Origin: Polydactylus sextarius
Lineage: Eukaryota; Chordata; Actinopteri; Polynemidae
Direction: 5' to 3'
Assembly: GCA_016801845.1 (NCBI GenBank)
Contig: CM028924.1
Coordinates: 10,846,825 to 10,910,824, forward strand
Length of the DNA stretch: 64,000 bases
Each line of letters opens with the position of its first letter. Positions within the stretch are counted from its first letter, which is position 1. The notes beneath the pieces were generated by a model. The model saw nothing but the letters and a program-made list of their open reading frames with translations. It searched no databases and had not been told where the DNA came from. Shown here one piece after another: positions 43,113-55,111 of this stretch. A program made the position numbers and the translations under genes.

Positions 43113-43845
43113 ATCACAGCAACCATGAACGGATTACAAAAAACTCCACAATCTACCTGCATAGCCCTAGAAATGCAGGAATTACTTCATTACTGCAGAT
43201 GGAGAACAGGTTAGAGGGAAAAAGCTAGATAAGTCATAACTAGTTGTAGGGGTATGGAAACCTGCTGCTGGAGTCGAGGTAGAAAGTTGCAGAGATATGA
43301 GGACTAATTATAGATGTCCAGAGAATGGGCTATAAGGTAGAGGGAACATTTATAATGACCCAGGATCTAGGTGTCAGGAGATGAAGTGCTGAATTCTGAC
43401 TACTGACTGTAGATTTACTGAGGATTTCCTGGTGGAACCCAGAGATTTGCAGCATATATCCAGGAACTGCCTACAAAGGACTAGAGATTTGCTGAGGGGA
43501 TCTGCGGACTAGCTATCAACAGCAAACATTTAGGTGGTTCAAATTTCTGACATTAGGAAAAGAAACAAACTTTGTAGATGTGGAATGACTACACACCAAA
43601 CTGTCAGGAGAAATCTGAACAACCCGGACAAAACACAGGGATGACTCATTGTTGCAGAAAAGTTAATGCACCATCTTGGAGGGAACCAGTGCTGAGGATA
43701 AGGGAAGAGGAACTGAGGTCAACTCTTTCGATCGGCTGGGGTTCTTTGTTGTCAAAGTCCGACATCCAGAGAAAGAAACAGGACTTGGGGGCAATTGTCT
43801 GTATTTTGTATGCTAGTTGCTGCAGAGAGATGTTATTCAAAGACA
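43113..43845. repeat. Diverged duplicate of the 47950-48650 region
   Basis: Shares GAAGTGCTGAATTCTG, GATTTTCTGGAGGA-like, TTTCTGACATTAGGA, GTTGCAGAAAAGTT-like and GTGCTGAGGATAA segments in order with 48200-48640, both upstream of clade III genes. Open frames are non-coding in appearance. Confidence 0.6.
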
Positions 43846-43859
43846 AACTAAAATTGTCA

Positions 43860-44170
43860 AAATCCACTGTGAGGAGTTGGAGCTTGTCGCGTGACTGAAG
43901 ACAGTATGAAACATAGGAAAGATGGCATTGTCTGGGGATCTATCAGATTCATATGCAAACTGGTATTGGCCTAGAATGGTAGGGCGTATGCAGGGGATAC
44001 AGGTCTTGATGTTACATAATACCAGTCTTTCAAAGCATTTCATGATTGCCAGTGTGAGGGTGGTCCAGTATTGATAAGTTAAGTTAGTGGCTGCTGAGAT
44101 GTTAAGAACAAGGATGATGGTGGTGGTCTTTGGTCGGGGTGTGCCAATACGTTGATTATTAGATTCACTG
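43860..44170 (-). mobile_element. LINE reverse transcriptase fragment
   Basis: A minus frame reads IMKCFERLVLCNIKT and YQFAYESDRSPDNAI, the fingers motifs of a non-LTR reverse transcriptase, of a family distinct from that at 15660. It lies inside about 2 kb (43845-45790) absent from the paralogous 48.6 kb region. Confidence 0.65.
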
Positions 44171-45790
44171 CGATGCGGCACGTGACGATTCAACCGAAAT
44201 TTTCAAAAACGATTATTTTTCATAATAACTAAATGACAGGAACACAACTGCAGCGCACGGCAGGAAAATAAGTCGAACCTGCAGCCTTGACATGTTAAAG
44301 AGCAGACCAACAGAGATACCAAAATGGCAGCATCTAACTCCCTTAGCAAATCGGATACTTTCGTTTGTACACTTCCATGTAATATGCAATGTATACTCCT
44401 GTAGTGGCCGTACTTCAACAGAACACATGGTCTCAAATCGTTGTGCACTTACTGGAAACTTTTTCAAGACCCATTTTTGGAAAAATTAGTGAGCAAGCAC
44501 ATGACTTGTAGTAGCAAACATGCATCATCGAAGAGTAGATTTTTGTTTTGTTTTTATCATTATTTTTTGGAAATTTTTGTGTTTGATGATAGAGAGAGTG
44601 AAGTATATGGAGCGATATTTGTTTCGCTTCAAACTGAATCTTAATATTTCACTGAGAATTGAATTCCACTTAATCTGAAATTGTATTTTATATTTTGAAA
44701 TTGTAATGTAAGAAAAAAACTAAATAAATTTCCACATTCTCCATTCAATGCCCATGTTCAGTTCTTACAATTCAATTTCAAGCCTGACTTACTTTGGAAC
44801 GCACTGCTCATGTGCATAGAGGCCCACGTGACTCATCAGAGACCAGTGTTCGGCAAAGTTACTCAGATTCAGTCTGAAGTGAAACAAATATTGCTATGAC
44901 AGTGCCACAGTTTTGTCAATGTCTGAGAAACACTATTTCCTTTGCTGTTTGTTGACTTGCTCAATGTTTGAATCACTGTTTTCTAGCGAGTCTCTGTGTT
45001 GTGGTCACATCTCTCCAGGTCACTGGTGTGTGTGAGTGAGAAAAAGCCCTGACTCGTTTGGGGAGAAGACGTCTGACCCCACCTGTTAGCTTAGACCCCT
45101 CGGTCTCTGGACCCCGAACATAAGACTACCTGTCTTTTTAAGGCTTTTTTCTAGGGAAAAAATATCGTCTTATGGTCAGGTCAATACGGTATAATCAGCA
45201 ATTGTCAGGAAAATCTAATACCTGATATGCAGTCAGACACAGACACAATCAAGAGAAGGCAGTTATTCTAAGTTTAACGAATGAGATTTACTTACTACAA
45301 GGGGATTTCAGTTACAAAGAGTTCTCTGACAGAGTAAGTGAAAAACCAAAGGAATAAAAACAAAACATCTAATATGCTTAAGAGTAGGAGGAACAAGTTG
45401 TTCTTTTTCCAAGGATGGTTGCCGATTGGCTGTTTATAGTTCCTCTTCTCCAATAAGTTAAGTGAAACGGTGCATAATTATTTCATGCATACAGAATGTC
45501 TCACATATTGTTGTTCCGCCACCAAGACATCTTTCTGTTATCAGATTTCATACAGATGTTTTTCCACACAAAAATGAAAGTCTTACTAGTGCCACCACCA
45601 TCCCTCACCTTCTGTTACGTTGCCAAGATGGCGCTCATTTAGGGTGAGAAGTGTCCATCATTCCTAACTCAACTTTCTGACCGTTAGGAGAACACATCCG
45701 GGTATTAATAGTACACTGCATGTTGCCATACTTGTCAGTGTTAGCATTAGCTTGATGATCTACGTGCATGGTTATAAGCTAAATCAATGT
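44171..45790. other. Inserted unrecognised sequence
   Basis: Relative to the paralogous flank near 48650, this stretch together with the LINE piece is an insertion. It contains segments looking like decayed DNA transposons (GCGATGCGGCACGTGACG near 44170; GTCTTATGGTCAGG near 45166), but I cannot define elements or genes. Confidence 0.35.
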
Positions 45791-46253
45791 AAGTTCCCTC
45801 AGCAAGTACAAAGACCTACATTTCAGCATTGGGGTATCTTTTCAAAAATATCTAATTATTAAAGGTAGTAGACTAATCACTAATGAGGTCTTGGAAACAT
45901 TTCAAATTTGATGAAATTCCCTCTGACTTCTTTAAGACCTTTAATGTCAATCATCCATAGTTTATCTTGACAGTGAACTAAAAATTACATTGTAGGAATC
46001 AAGAAAGGAGGGGAGAGGACCAATACACACATTACTTCCTTCACATATTACAACCTTTTGTTTTAAAATCACATATGTAATGCACAAACACATATTTATT
46101 TAATGTTGAAGCTGAGTAAATATATTAGATCATTTTCAGTTCAAACAGGTGACAATATTGTTTTTAGAGAGTGTACATAGGACACCTTCTGTCCTCAAAT
46201 AAATAAAATACAAACATAAAATATGAAATTTCATGTAGTGAAAGTGCAAAACT

Positions 46254-47180
46254 TCACATTTTACCAAAGATAACACTTTTACATGTGATGCGAATTTTGG
46301 TTATATTTAGTCCGTACACTACAGGGTTAAAGAGCGGCTGACAGGTCAACCAGTACAACGATAAAAAGATACGCAACATGTTAGGAACATGTTTCATATC
46401 AAATCTGTTCTGTAAGACTTCAAAAAAGGAGCCACAAGAGAAGTTGATTAGAGAAGCCAGGTGAGGTGTGCAGGTACTGACAGCTTTCTGTCTGGTCTGT
46501 GAGGATCCACTAAAACACACTTTAAGGATCCTCATGTAGGTGTAAATTATCAAAATTAGAGGACACATGAGTGAGATAACCATGTTAACGAGTCCATAGA
46601 TGTTATTGACCGTGGTGTCAGAACAGGCCATCTTGACGATGGAGTAGTTGTCACAGTAAACTTTGGTGATTTTGTTGCCACACAGTTGTAAAGGAGCACT
46701 GAGGGAAATCAAACCAGAAATAGCAATAAATTGATACAACCACGATACAGCAATAAGCACAGCTACCTTGTTCATTGTCATATGAGTGTTATACTGCAGA
46801 GGATAGCAGATTGCAAGGTATCTGTCATAAGACATGACAGATAAGGTGCTAAATTGTATACTTGCATATGTATACACACAAAAAATCTGCAGGAAACAGA
46901 GTGAAGCAGAAACCGTGTGAATGTCAGAGAGGATGTGAAACAGCAGGGATGGAAACAATGCTGTACTACCATACAGTTCATTTACAAACAGGCTGCACAG
47001 GAACAGGTACATAGGTTCATGTAAGCTTCTGTTCATACAGATAATCACTATCAGCAGCACATTGGCAAAGATTATTATTATATATAATAACAAGACAATC
47101 AGGAAACAGAAATATTTAAAATATCCAGTGTCAAAGTAGGCAGCCAGAATAAAATATGAAACCTGTGAAGAATTCATCAT
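46254..47180 (-). CDS. Olfactory receptor, clade III, intact
   Basis: 308 residues from MMNSSQ (ATG at 47180); the frame stays open to an ATG at 47276. NSS 3-5, LHEPMY 53-58, MSYDRY 116-121, KAVSTCTPH, NPVVYG, tail KSVIFGKM. Very close to 41943 at both ends. TM5 (NMVISLMCPLILIIYTYMRIL) matches the next gene, 49532. No stop or frameshift. Confidence 0.93.
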   Translation of the reverse strand: MMNSSQVSYFILAAYFDTGYFKYFCFLIVLLLYIIIIFANVLLIVIICMNRSLHEPMYLFLCSLFVNELYGSTALFPSLLFHILSDIHTVSASLCFLQIFCVYTYASIQFSTLSVMSYDRYLAICYPLQYNTHMTMNKVAVLIAVSWLYQFIAISGLISLSAPLQLCGNKITKVYCDNYSIVKMACSDTTVNNIYGLVNMVISLMCPLILIIYTYMRILKVCFSGSSQTRQKAVSTCTPHLASLINFSCGSFFEVLQNRFDMKHVPNMLRIFLSLYWLTCQPLFNPVVYGLNITKIRITCKSVIFGKM

Positions 47181-47380
47181 GATCCTCGTCATAAAAATAT
47201 AATTCAATTTAAAGACACAAACCAGACGATGAAAAAAACCTTTGTTAGATAATTTCAAACTCACCACTGTTTTCATGACAGACAGTATAAGGCTGAGATC
47301 AGAAACAACAGAATCACAGTTGGTTCATGAGATTGCATGAATCTAACACCCAGTTGTTGCAGTGAGACTGAAGTCCCTCC

Positions 47381-47455
47381 CAACTGAGCTAAAGCGCTGC
47401 TTCTGCTTCTTTTAACCTTTTCACAAAGATGCCCACAGCAGTAACTTTACCTCAC
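47381..47455 (-). promoter_or_regulatory. Candidate OR promoter module
   Basis: Minus strand: AGTGAGGTAAAGTTACTGCTG, TGAAAAGGTTAAAAGAAGCAG, then GCGCTTTAGCTCAG, about 200-275 bases before the ATG at 47180. A slightly degraded version. Confidence 0.45.
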
Positions 47456-48744
47456 TGTCACAGCAACCATGACTGACACCACCTTCTGATGTTATAGGAA
47501 AAAAAGACACTAGGCACTATCTGCATAAGTCTAAGGGGACAGGAATTACTTGAAGATAAGGAAAAAAACAAAACTAGTAAAGAAACAGCCTGGGTAGGGA
47601 TGGAGATCAAGAACTAGTTCCTATTTGTCATTGGTTCTAAAAGGTCTAATTTAATAAAAGGGCATGTTTTTGACTTCATCAAGCTTTCTGATCTCCAAAA
47701 CAGTTTTGACTGCTCCCATAACCAACTATATCATATCACTTCCTATATTTCCGATGGTCTCTGTAATCCCCCCTCACTGGAATTGATGAGGGAAACAATA
47801 AAGAATTTTATCAATAAGCAGAATGTGGCAGTAATATTGTTAATTTCTTATTGATTCCCATCTCTAGGCCTGGACAGGTCTGGAAATAAGCTGCAGATAT
47901 CCAGTTATTACCTGACAAGGTCTGCGGTCTTGGTGGATGCCCTAAGTTAGAGAAACTAGGAAGGGTTTTGAGACTGTTGTAGGAACCTGTGTACTAGTTT
48001 TAGAAGTCTAGGGACAAACTACACAGGTCTACAAACCATCTGCATGGGTCCTACAACTATCTGTAGAGGTGTGGAGACTTGGAACTGAAGTCTTGGTACA
48101 AGTTACAGAGATATCAGGTCCAGTTATCAAGTGGTCAAGGGAATGGGCAGTCAGGTAGATGACCTAGTTGCAGTGGTTCGGGGATATGGTGGAGGTGTCA
48201 GGAGATGAAGTGCTGAATTCTGTGTTCTTGTTTTAGAAGTAAATGGTCTAGTTGCAGAGGCCCTGGGGCTAACTGGGTTAGTATGTAGATTTTCTGGAGG
48301 AGCCCAGAGCCTCACTAAAATGATCTGGGAACTATCTATTAAAGACTGGAGACTTCCTGGAAGAATCAGCAAACTAGCTATCACAGCAAACTTTAACTGA
48401 CTTCAGTTTCTGACATTAGGAGAAGTTTCTGTAGATACTTGTAAAGGTGGTGTGTGCACACACTGTACTAGCAGCAAACCTACAGACAAGCTGCAAATGT
48501 CTAGACACTTGCTGCAGAGACACAGAGATTACTTGCAATTGTAGAAAAGTTGAGGTACCATCTTGGGGGGTACGAGTGCTGAGGATAATGGAAGAGGAAG
48601 TGGAGGTCACCTTCTTTCATCCGCTGTTGTCTTTTGGTGAGGAAGTTCTATGTATGTTCCCTTGTAGTAAGTAGAAAGGCCTACATTTCACCATCAGGAC
48701 ATCCTTTTAAAACATTTCATTATTAAAGGTCGTAGACTAATGAA
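47456..48744. other. Upstream flank of a clade III gene
   Basis: Partly duplicated at 43113-43845 and 45790-45905. No gene seen. Confidence 0.5.
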
Positions 48745-49061
48745 AGGGAAGAACGGTGGCACCGGGATTAGCGCTGTTGCCTCACAGCAAGAAAGTCCTG
48801 GGTTCTACTCCCGGGTCAGGTGTAGGGTCTTTCTGTGTGGAGTTTGTATGTTCTCCCTGTCTCCTTCCACTACAAAAAATATGCAACATTGGGGATAAGT
48901 GAATTGAGCATAGGTAAATATAAGTGTTGTTCGTCAATATGTGGACCTGCGATGAGTTGGCAACCGTCCAGGGTATACCCTGCATTTGCCCGTAAGCAGC
49001 TGGGATAAGCTCCAGCCCTCCCGACCCTGACTGCGGGATAAAGGTAGAAAATGGATGAATG
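48745..49061 (+). mobile_element. SINE-like repeat with target duplication
   Basis: Starts near GAACGGTGGCACCGGGATTAG, has GGGTTCTACTCCCGGG (box B-like) and ends with AATGGATGAATGG. A 10-base direct repeat GACTAATGAA flanks it at 48735-48744 and 49062-49071. The paralogous sequence at 45866-45892 lacks it. The element is a common teleost interspersed repeat. The tRNA-derived nature is inferred from box-like motifs. Confidence 0.75.
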
Positions 49062-49071
49062 GACTAATGAA

Positions 49072-49531
49072 GGCTGAGGTCTTGGGAACAGATGTGATGG
49101 TGGTGATTTTCAGGCAGGAGGGATATGCAGTTTGTAATACTGACTGACTGAATGTTTCAATATGTTTACACCGACTCTTCACTATAAAAATCTAATCAGA
49201 TAACTGAACATTTTGAATTGGAAGAAAATTTGAAGAAAAAGTCCTTTAAAGCCGGTCCACATTTTAACTTGAGATGTGCAGTAATATTTAGATTAAATTT
49301 AAGGAAGAGGATCATCTCAGACATCTCATCATTCAAACATTAAAACCTTTTATTTTGAAACCTGGTTATAGTCACATTAAAAACACACTAACAGATATTC
49401 CTTTAGTGTTGATACTGATAGTATAAATAATAATGAATAATAAAAATGTACAACCTACAACACCATCTGATCTCAGATAAATAAAATACAAACATAAAAT
49501 AGGACGTTTCATTAAGAAAAAAAGTAAATCT
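49072..49531. other. 3' flank of a clade III gene
   Basis: AT-rich flank similar to 41700-41940 and 46020-46250. No gene. Confidence 0.5.
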
Positions 49532-50458
49532 TCACATTTTACCAAAGATGACACTTTTACATGTCATGCGGATTTTAGTAATATTCAGTCCATACACTAC
49601 AGGGTTAAAGAGTGGCTGACAGGTCAACCAGTACAATGATAAAAAGATACGCAACATGTTAGGAACATGTTTCATATCAAATCTGTTCTGTAAGATTTCA
49701 AAGATAGAGCCACAAGAGAAGTTGATGAGAGAAGCCAGGTGAGGTGTGCAGGTACTGACAGCTTTCTGTCTGGTCTGTGAGGATCCACTGAAACACACTT
49801 TAAGGATCCTCATGTAGGTGTAAATTATCAAAATCAGAGGACACATGAGTGAGATAACCATGTAAATGAGTCCATAGATGTTATTGACTGTGGTGTCTGA
49901 ACAGGCCATCTTGACGATGGAGTAGTTGTCACAATAAACTTTGTGGATGATGTTGCCACACAGTTGTAAAGGAGCGCTGAGTGAAATCAAACCAGAAATA
50001 GCAAAAAATGGACATAACCACGATACAGCAATGAGCAAAGCCACCTTGTTCAATGTCATACATGTGTTATACTGCAGAGGGTAACAGATAGCAAGGTATC
50101 TGTCATAAGACATGATGGATAAATTACCTAGTTGTACACATGCATATGTATACACAAAGAAAATCTGCAGGAAACAGAAAGAGGCAGAAACAGTGTGAAT
50201 GTCAGAGAGGATGTGAAGCAGCAGGGATGGAAACAACCCTGTACTACCATACAGTTCATTTACAAACATGCTGCACAAGAACAGGTACATAGGTTCATGT
50301 AAGTTTCTGTTCATACAGATAATCACTATCAGCAGCATGTTGGCACAGATTATTAATATATATAATAACAAGACAATTATGAAACAGAAATATTTAACAT
50401 GTCCAGTGTCAAAGTAGGCAGCCAGAACAAAATATGACACCTGTGAAGAATTCATCAT
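49532..50458 (-). CDS. Olfactory receptor, clade III, intact
   Basis: 308 residues from MMNSSQ (ATG at 50458). The frame is open further to ATGs at 50545 and 50620. Relative to its paralogs the upstream extension lacks exactly three codons. NSS 3-5, LHEPMY 53-58, MSYDRY 116-121, KAVSTCTPH, NPVVYG, tail KSVIFGKM. Third of the minus-strand clade III run. Confidence 0.93.
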   Translation of the reverse strand: MMNSSQVSYFVLAAYFDTGHVKYFCFIIVLLLYILIICANMLLIVIICMNRNLHEPMYLFLCSMFVNELYGSTGLFPSLLLHILSDIHTVSASFCFLQIFFVYTYACVQLGNLSIMSYDRYLAICYPLQYNTCMTLNKVALLIAVSWLCPFFAISGLISLSAPLQLCGNIIHKVYCDNYSIVKMACSDTTVNNIYGLIYMVISLMCPLILIIYTYMRILKVCFSGSSQTRQKAVSTCTPHLASLINFSCGSIFEILQNRFDMKHVPNMLRIFLSLYWLTCQPLFNPVVYGLNITKIRMTCKSVIFGKM

Positions 50459-50654
50459 GATCCTTATTACATAAACACAATTCAGTTTAAAGACACACAC
50501 CTGTGGAACTTTGTGAGAGAATCCCAAACTCACCACTGCCTTCATGACAGACAGTGTAAGGTTGAGATCAGAAAAAAACAGAATAACCGTTGGTTCATGA
50601 CATTGTGTGAATCCTAACATCCAACTGATGCAGTGAGACTGAGAGTTCCTCCTA

Positions 50655-50725
50655 CCTGAGCTGAAACTCTGCTTCTTTTAACCTTTTCACAACAGAGGAC
50701 GCCCACAGCAGCAACATTACCTCAC
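50655..50725 (-). promoter_or_regulatory. Candidate OR promoter module
   Basis: Minus strand: GTGAGGTAATGTTGCTGCTG, GAAAAGGTTAAAAGAAGCAG, AGAGTTTCAGCTCAG, about 195-270 bases before the ATG at 50458. This is the clearest clade III version. Confidence 0.55.
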
Positions 50726-51400
50726 TGTCATAGCAATCATAACTCATTCCACTTTCTGATATTAGACGAAAATAATCTCTAGAACTTATCTGCACAAGTC
50801 TAAAGGGACATGAATTAGTTGAAAATACAGGAAATGATCTAGTAAAAAAACAGGCTGGATAGGGATGGGGAGGCGGACCATTTGTATAACTGGTTCCTAT
50901 TTGGAACCATTTCAAATGGTCTGATCCATCAGTATCCTTTGAATCTACACCTTATCAATTTTTTTTTAACCTTTTTCAGTTCAGACGACAACATTACCTC
51001 ACTTCCACAGCAGCCATTAACTTACACCACTTTCTGATGTTAGGAGAAAAAAAAACCCAGGAACTATCAACATAGGCCTAGAGACAAAGGAATTACTTGA
51101 ACATAGACATAAGTAACTGGTAAAAGAATCTAACAGATGAAGATATTCTCTGGACAGCTCTGACAAGAGAAAAGTGAAAAGAAAATCACACTGAGCAACA
51201 ATTCTCTCCTAGCTCCATAAAGCTAGAACAAAAATGAAACCTCATACTGGCACAAACACCCCTACTAAAAATAGCACAGTCCACCATTCAGCACTCCTGC
51301 GTGAATAAGGAAGTGCCAGTAATCACACTTGGTTTGGCCAGCACCAGCAAAACAGGTAAGCTGGTCAGTACATTGTGTCATGTTCTTCTCTGTAAAATGT
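50726..51400. other. Intergenic, partly duplicated
   Basis: Bases 50955-51110 repeat parts of the clade III upstream region (CTTTTTCAG..CAACATTACCTCAC). No gene. Confidence 0.45.
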
Positions 51401-53755
51401 CCCAGGGCGGCTCAGAAATACAGACAAACTGCATGGTGCACATCAAGGTAATCTGCCATCAAGGTAATCTGCTGTGATGTTCTCCAGTCCCGCTCTATAC
51501 TGGACTTCACAGTTGAAGGGCTGGAACGACAGGTACCACCGAATGACACCCTAGAGTTGGTGTCTTTCATCCGGTGCAACCATTTCAAGGCTCGATGGTC
51601 TGTCTCCAGGATAATGTCCCTCCCCACCAGGTAGTACTTTAGTGACTCCAAGGCCCACTTGATCGCCAGGCACTCCTTCTCCACAGTTGAGTACTGGAGC
51701 TCCAGAAAGAGTACCAGAGCTACCGGGAAGAGTTTTTGGCTGAGGTACACCACTGGCTTCTGCTTTCCTGACTCCCCCTGCAGCAACACTGCACCAAGGC
51801 CCACTCCTCAGGCATCTGTCTGCATGGTGGCTGGCTGAAGTCAGGATTCTGCAAGATAGGACTACTGTTCAGACCACCAAACCTGGTTTGGGTTGGACTT
51901 ACAGGTTAACTTCATCAGTGGAGCAGCCCGTAAATGTTGGCTTCCCCACTGCCCCATTGAGTATCTTCTGTACCAGTCCATCACCCCAAGGAAGGACAGC
52001 ACCTGCTTCTTTGTGACTGGCCCTGGTATGTCCAAAATAGCACTTAGTTTCCCCTCCTGAGGCTTAATTGTCCCTCCACCAATAACATACCCTAGGTATT
52101 GCACCAGATCCAAATTCAGATAAGCTGCTGAATACTCCCACGCCCCCTCCAGGACCTGATCCATCAGGCACTGAAATGTGTCTGGCACCCAATGCATGAC
52201 AAATAGCATTTTTAGGAACAAGCACCACTGGACATGACCATTCACTATGAGAAGGCTCAATGATACCCATGTCCAATATTGTCTCTAGTTCTTGCCTGAT
52301 CTTGGGGAGGAGTTGAGCAGGAATGTGATATCCTGGCAGTCTCACTAGTCCTGGTGCCTTAAGCTTGATCTAGTGGTGAACCGGCCGTGTCCACCCTGGG
52401 GCTTGAGAGAAACCTCCCTCTGAAACACATGCCTCCTGTTAGTACTCTGGCGAGAGATGGGACATATCTGGGCTCACCACACAACTCCCGGAACTGGGAA
52501 GAACTGCTCCTCTTGCTCCTCTCCTCATCCACTCTTCTGGCAAAGAGATGATGCTTCACTGCAACCTCCTGAGATCGCTACATCTTTAGCATGTTAATAT
52601 GGAGCATCTTCTTTCTTTCTGGCATAATGATCTCATAATTGACCAAGGCTACGTTCCGGTGCAATGTATATGGCCCTGCCACTGTGCCAGGAGACTGCTC
52701 TCAGCAGTGGGAAATAACAGCAAGGCTTGCTGCCCCAGCTTGAATGAACAGTCCCTTACAGCCTGGTCATACCAGGTCTTCTGCACAGCCTGGGCCACCT
52801 TCATGTTCTCCTGGACCTGCTTTGTGAGAAACTCCATTTTATCACACATTCTCATGACATGACAGAATGCTCATCCCTTGCTGTGGTGGCTGGCCTTCCC
52901 AAGCCTCCTTTAAGATGTCCAGTGGGCCCCTCACCTGTCTGCCATACAAGAACTCAAATGGGGCAAAACTCACTAAAGTGTGTGGGACATCACAGTAGGA
53001 AAACAGCAGGTATAGTATTCATTCATCCCAGTCAGCTCCGAATCTGCAACAAACTTGCGCAACATGTTCTTTAAGGTCTGATTAAATCTTTCAACTAAGT
53101 CGTCAGTCTAAGCATGGTATCGTGTTGTTTTTATCCCTTGATGTCCAGACCTGTTTCAGCAGCTTAGATTTAAAGAGTGCCCTGGTCTGTCAGTACGTCC
53201 TGCGAGATCCCCACCCTTGTGACTAGTTACAGCAGTGCATTGGCCACTTGCCTTATCTTGTGGCATAATGCACAGTTACCAGTATATAGCAACTGCCTCT
53301 TCGGCTTTGTTCCAGAGGACCCACAATATCCATTCCTATCCTACTAAAAGGGACGTCAATGATATGCATAGGAATGAGTGGCACTTTCCTCTACGGCCTG
53401 GTGTCATCAACTGACACTCTGGGCAGGACTTGCAGAAATTCACCAGGTCCATGTACTTATTTGGTCAAAAAAATCTCCTGGCAACTCTGGCCCAGCTCTT
53501 TTCTGCCATAAGTGGCCAACCCATGGCACTGAGTGCCCCAGCTCTAAAACTGTAGTGCAGAGTGATTTTGGTATTACTAGCTGCTCTCCTCCATTCAAGA
53601 TACTATCCTTCACCCTAAACTTAGCTGACTCTAAATTTCCCTCCCTTCCCCTCCCTTCCTGAATATGTTTAGAGGCTAAAACAGGCACAAACATAATCAG
53701 TAAGTCATTGGGTAACAGGTCATTAGTGTTTTGTTCCCCGATTGGTGGTTATTAG
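51400..53755 (-). mobile_element. Broken Ty3/Gypsy-type element, integrase before RT
   Basis: Read on the minus strand: integrase zinc region (GHSVPWVGH about 53540, then C-x2-C near 53400), integrase core end (VERFNQTLK near 53080, FAPFEFLYGRQVRGPLD near 52930) and integrase tail (WYDQAV..., ORF 52855-52649). After a linker comes the RT N-terminus (PGYHIPAQLLPKIRQELE, then SEWSCPVVLVPK, 52335-52210), the RT end (QYLGYVIGGG, about 52100) and RNase H (STVEKECLAIKWALESLKYY, TDHRALKWLHRM; ORF 51804-51412). The RT palm with its Y-x-D-D is deleted, and frameshifts and stops are many. No gag, protease or LTR seen. The INT-before-RT order resembles Gmr1-like elements. Confidence 0.85.
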
Positions 53756-54330
53756 AAACGTCAGTGGTGCAAATAAACATATGAGTAAATGTGTAACAAG
53801 CAAATGATTCAACATCAGTAAGTAAGTGATTCATAATCAGTCAGTAATTAATAAGGTCAGTAATTAATAATTCAATAAATCAATAAATGTGTGAGAGGAA
53901 GTGTTTTTGTATGGAAAATCTAACTACATTTTCTTTTATATTATGCATTGCTTAATCATTTAATAAGAGAATGTCATCATAATTTTTGCTGACTATGTAT
54001 TGCTTGATTATAAGAAGAAAGAACATGTTGTATTAGTGAAATGTCAGCAAGGTAGGTAGGAATGTGTTTTGATCATAGAGAGAGAGAGAGCTGTGAGCAT
54101 GGAGATATCGCGGGCCGATGAGGCCCAATTGGTTGTCTGCCCTCCCATCCATCCTGTAGGTTGTTGGAGGCCTAGAGGGTTCATTTAGGTGATCCATGGG
54201 CCATTGAAACCAGCTGAGTCTTGTGAAGGTAAGGGCTGCTTGTAGATGGCCAATAAGTGGAGTCTCAGACCACCTCCTGTCCAATGATGGTTGCTTCAGT
54301 TTATGAGTTAATTTAAGCCAGTGCAACAAT
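53756..54330. other. Intergenic
   Basis: Contains degenerate TCAGTAATTAATAA-like repeats (53800-53885) and a short GA run near 54078-54092. The 98-codon minus frame at 54033-54329 shows no domain. Confidence 0.4.
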
Positions 54331-54334
54331 ACCT

Positions 54335-54540
54335 CGTCACAATTTTTTGGACAGGATCTCTATGCACAGCTGAGGTGCGGAGGGTGTCAGATTCAGTGGC
54401 TTCAGAATCCTGTCTCTGCTTTTTGCGGATGACGTGGTTCTGTTGGCATCATCGAGCACCAACCTTCGCACACTGCGGCGGTTCACAAGTGTGAAGTGGA
54501 TGGGATGAGGATCAGCATATCCAAGTTCGATCCTGCATAT
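54335..54540 (+). mobile_element. Non-LTR RT fragment with FADD box
   Basis: A plus frame near 54415-54530 reads LFADDVVLLASSSTNLRTL, the catalytic FADD motif, then GMRISISKF. Upstream is degraded. No other part of this LINE is nearby. Confidence 0.65.
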
Positions 54541-54896
54541 ATCTTGACAGAGGCACTAGTAACTACAACTAATCTATTAAATACTAAAGCTAACTTTTTT
54601 ACCTTTGCAATGAGTCTCCAAGCCTCTGCAGCTAGTCCCTGGACTTCTGTATCAAGTTTTTGGATCCATGCATCTTATTGTCTCAGTCAAGACTTTCTGT
54701 TCTTGCAGTGGTTGGATAAATAATTAGCAAAGTTGACTTTACTTTTACAAACTGTTAAAACACTCTTAAAACACACTTTCTATTTCAAAGTGACCCTGAG
54801 TGCTTGTACTACAACAGAAAACAAGCATAGAGCTGTTTTTTATGATCTCTAATGTAATAGGCCAGGGTGACCCCTGGAGCTGACCTGTTGGGATTT

Positions 54897-54978
54897 AGTA
54901 ATGACATCATGCTACTGTTGTGGGTGTTTCTCAGGTCAAAACTTTAAGATGAAGAACAGCAGCTTAGATTCAGTCAGG
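54897..54978 (+). promoter_or_regulatory. Candidate OR promoter module
   Basis: AGTAATGACATCATGCTACTG, AACTTTAAGATGAAGAACAG, then TTAGATTCAGTCAGG. A diverged version of the shared module, 135-215 bases before the ATG at 55112. Confidence 0.4.
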
Positions 54979-55111
54979 AGGAGTTTGAGAGCAGAGGAGC
55001 AACAACGTTTTAGTTATACTTATGTAAACCAGAAGTACATTCAGTGTTGATTGTGTACAGTGATTGCTTCTGTTTGCAGTGTTAACTGATTTATGACGAA
55101 AACCACAGCTC

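Noticed and set aside
54033..54329. 98-codon minus-strand frame
   Set aside because: Low-complexity start in a GA/TC run, no recognisable domain. Likely part of an old repeat.
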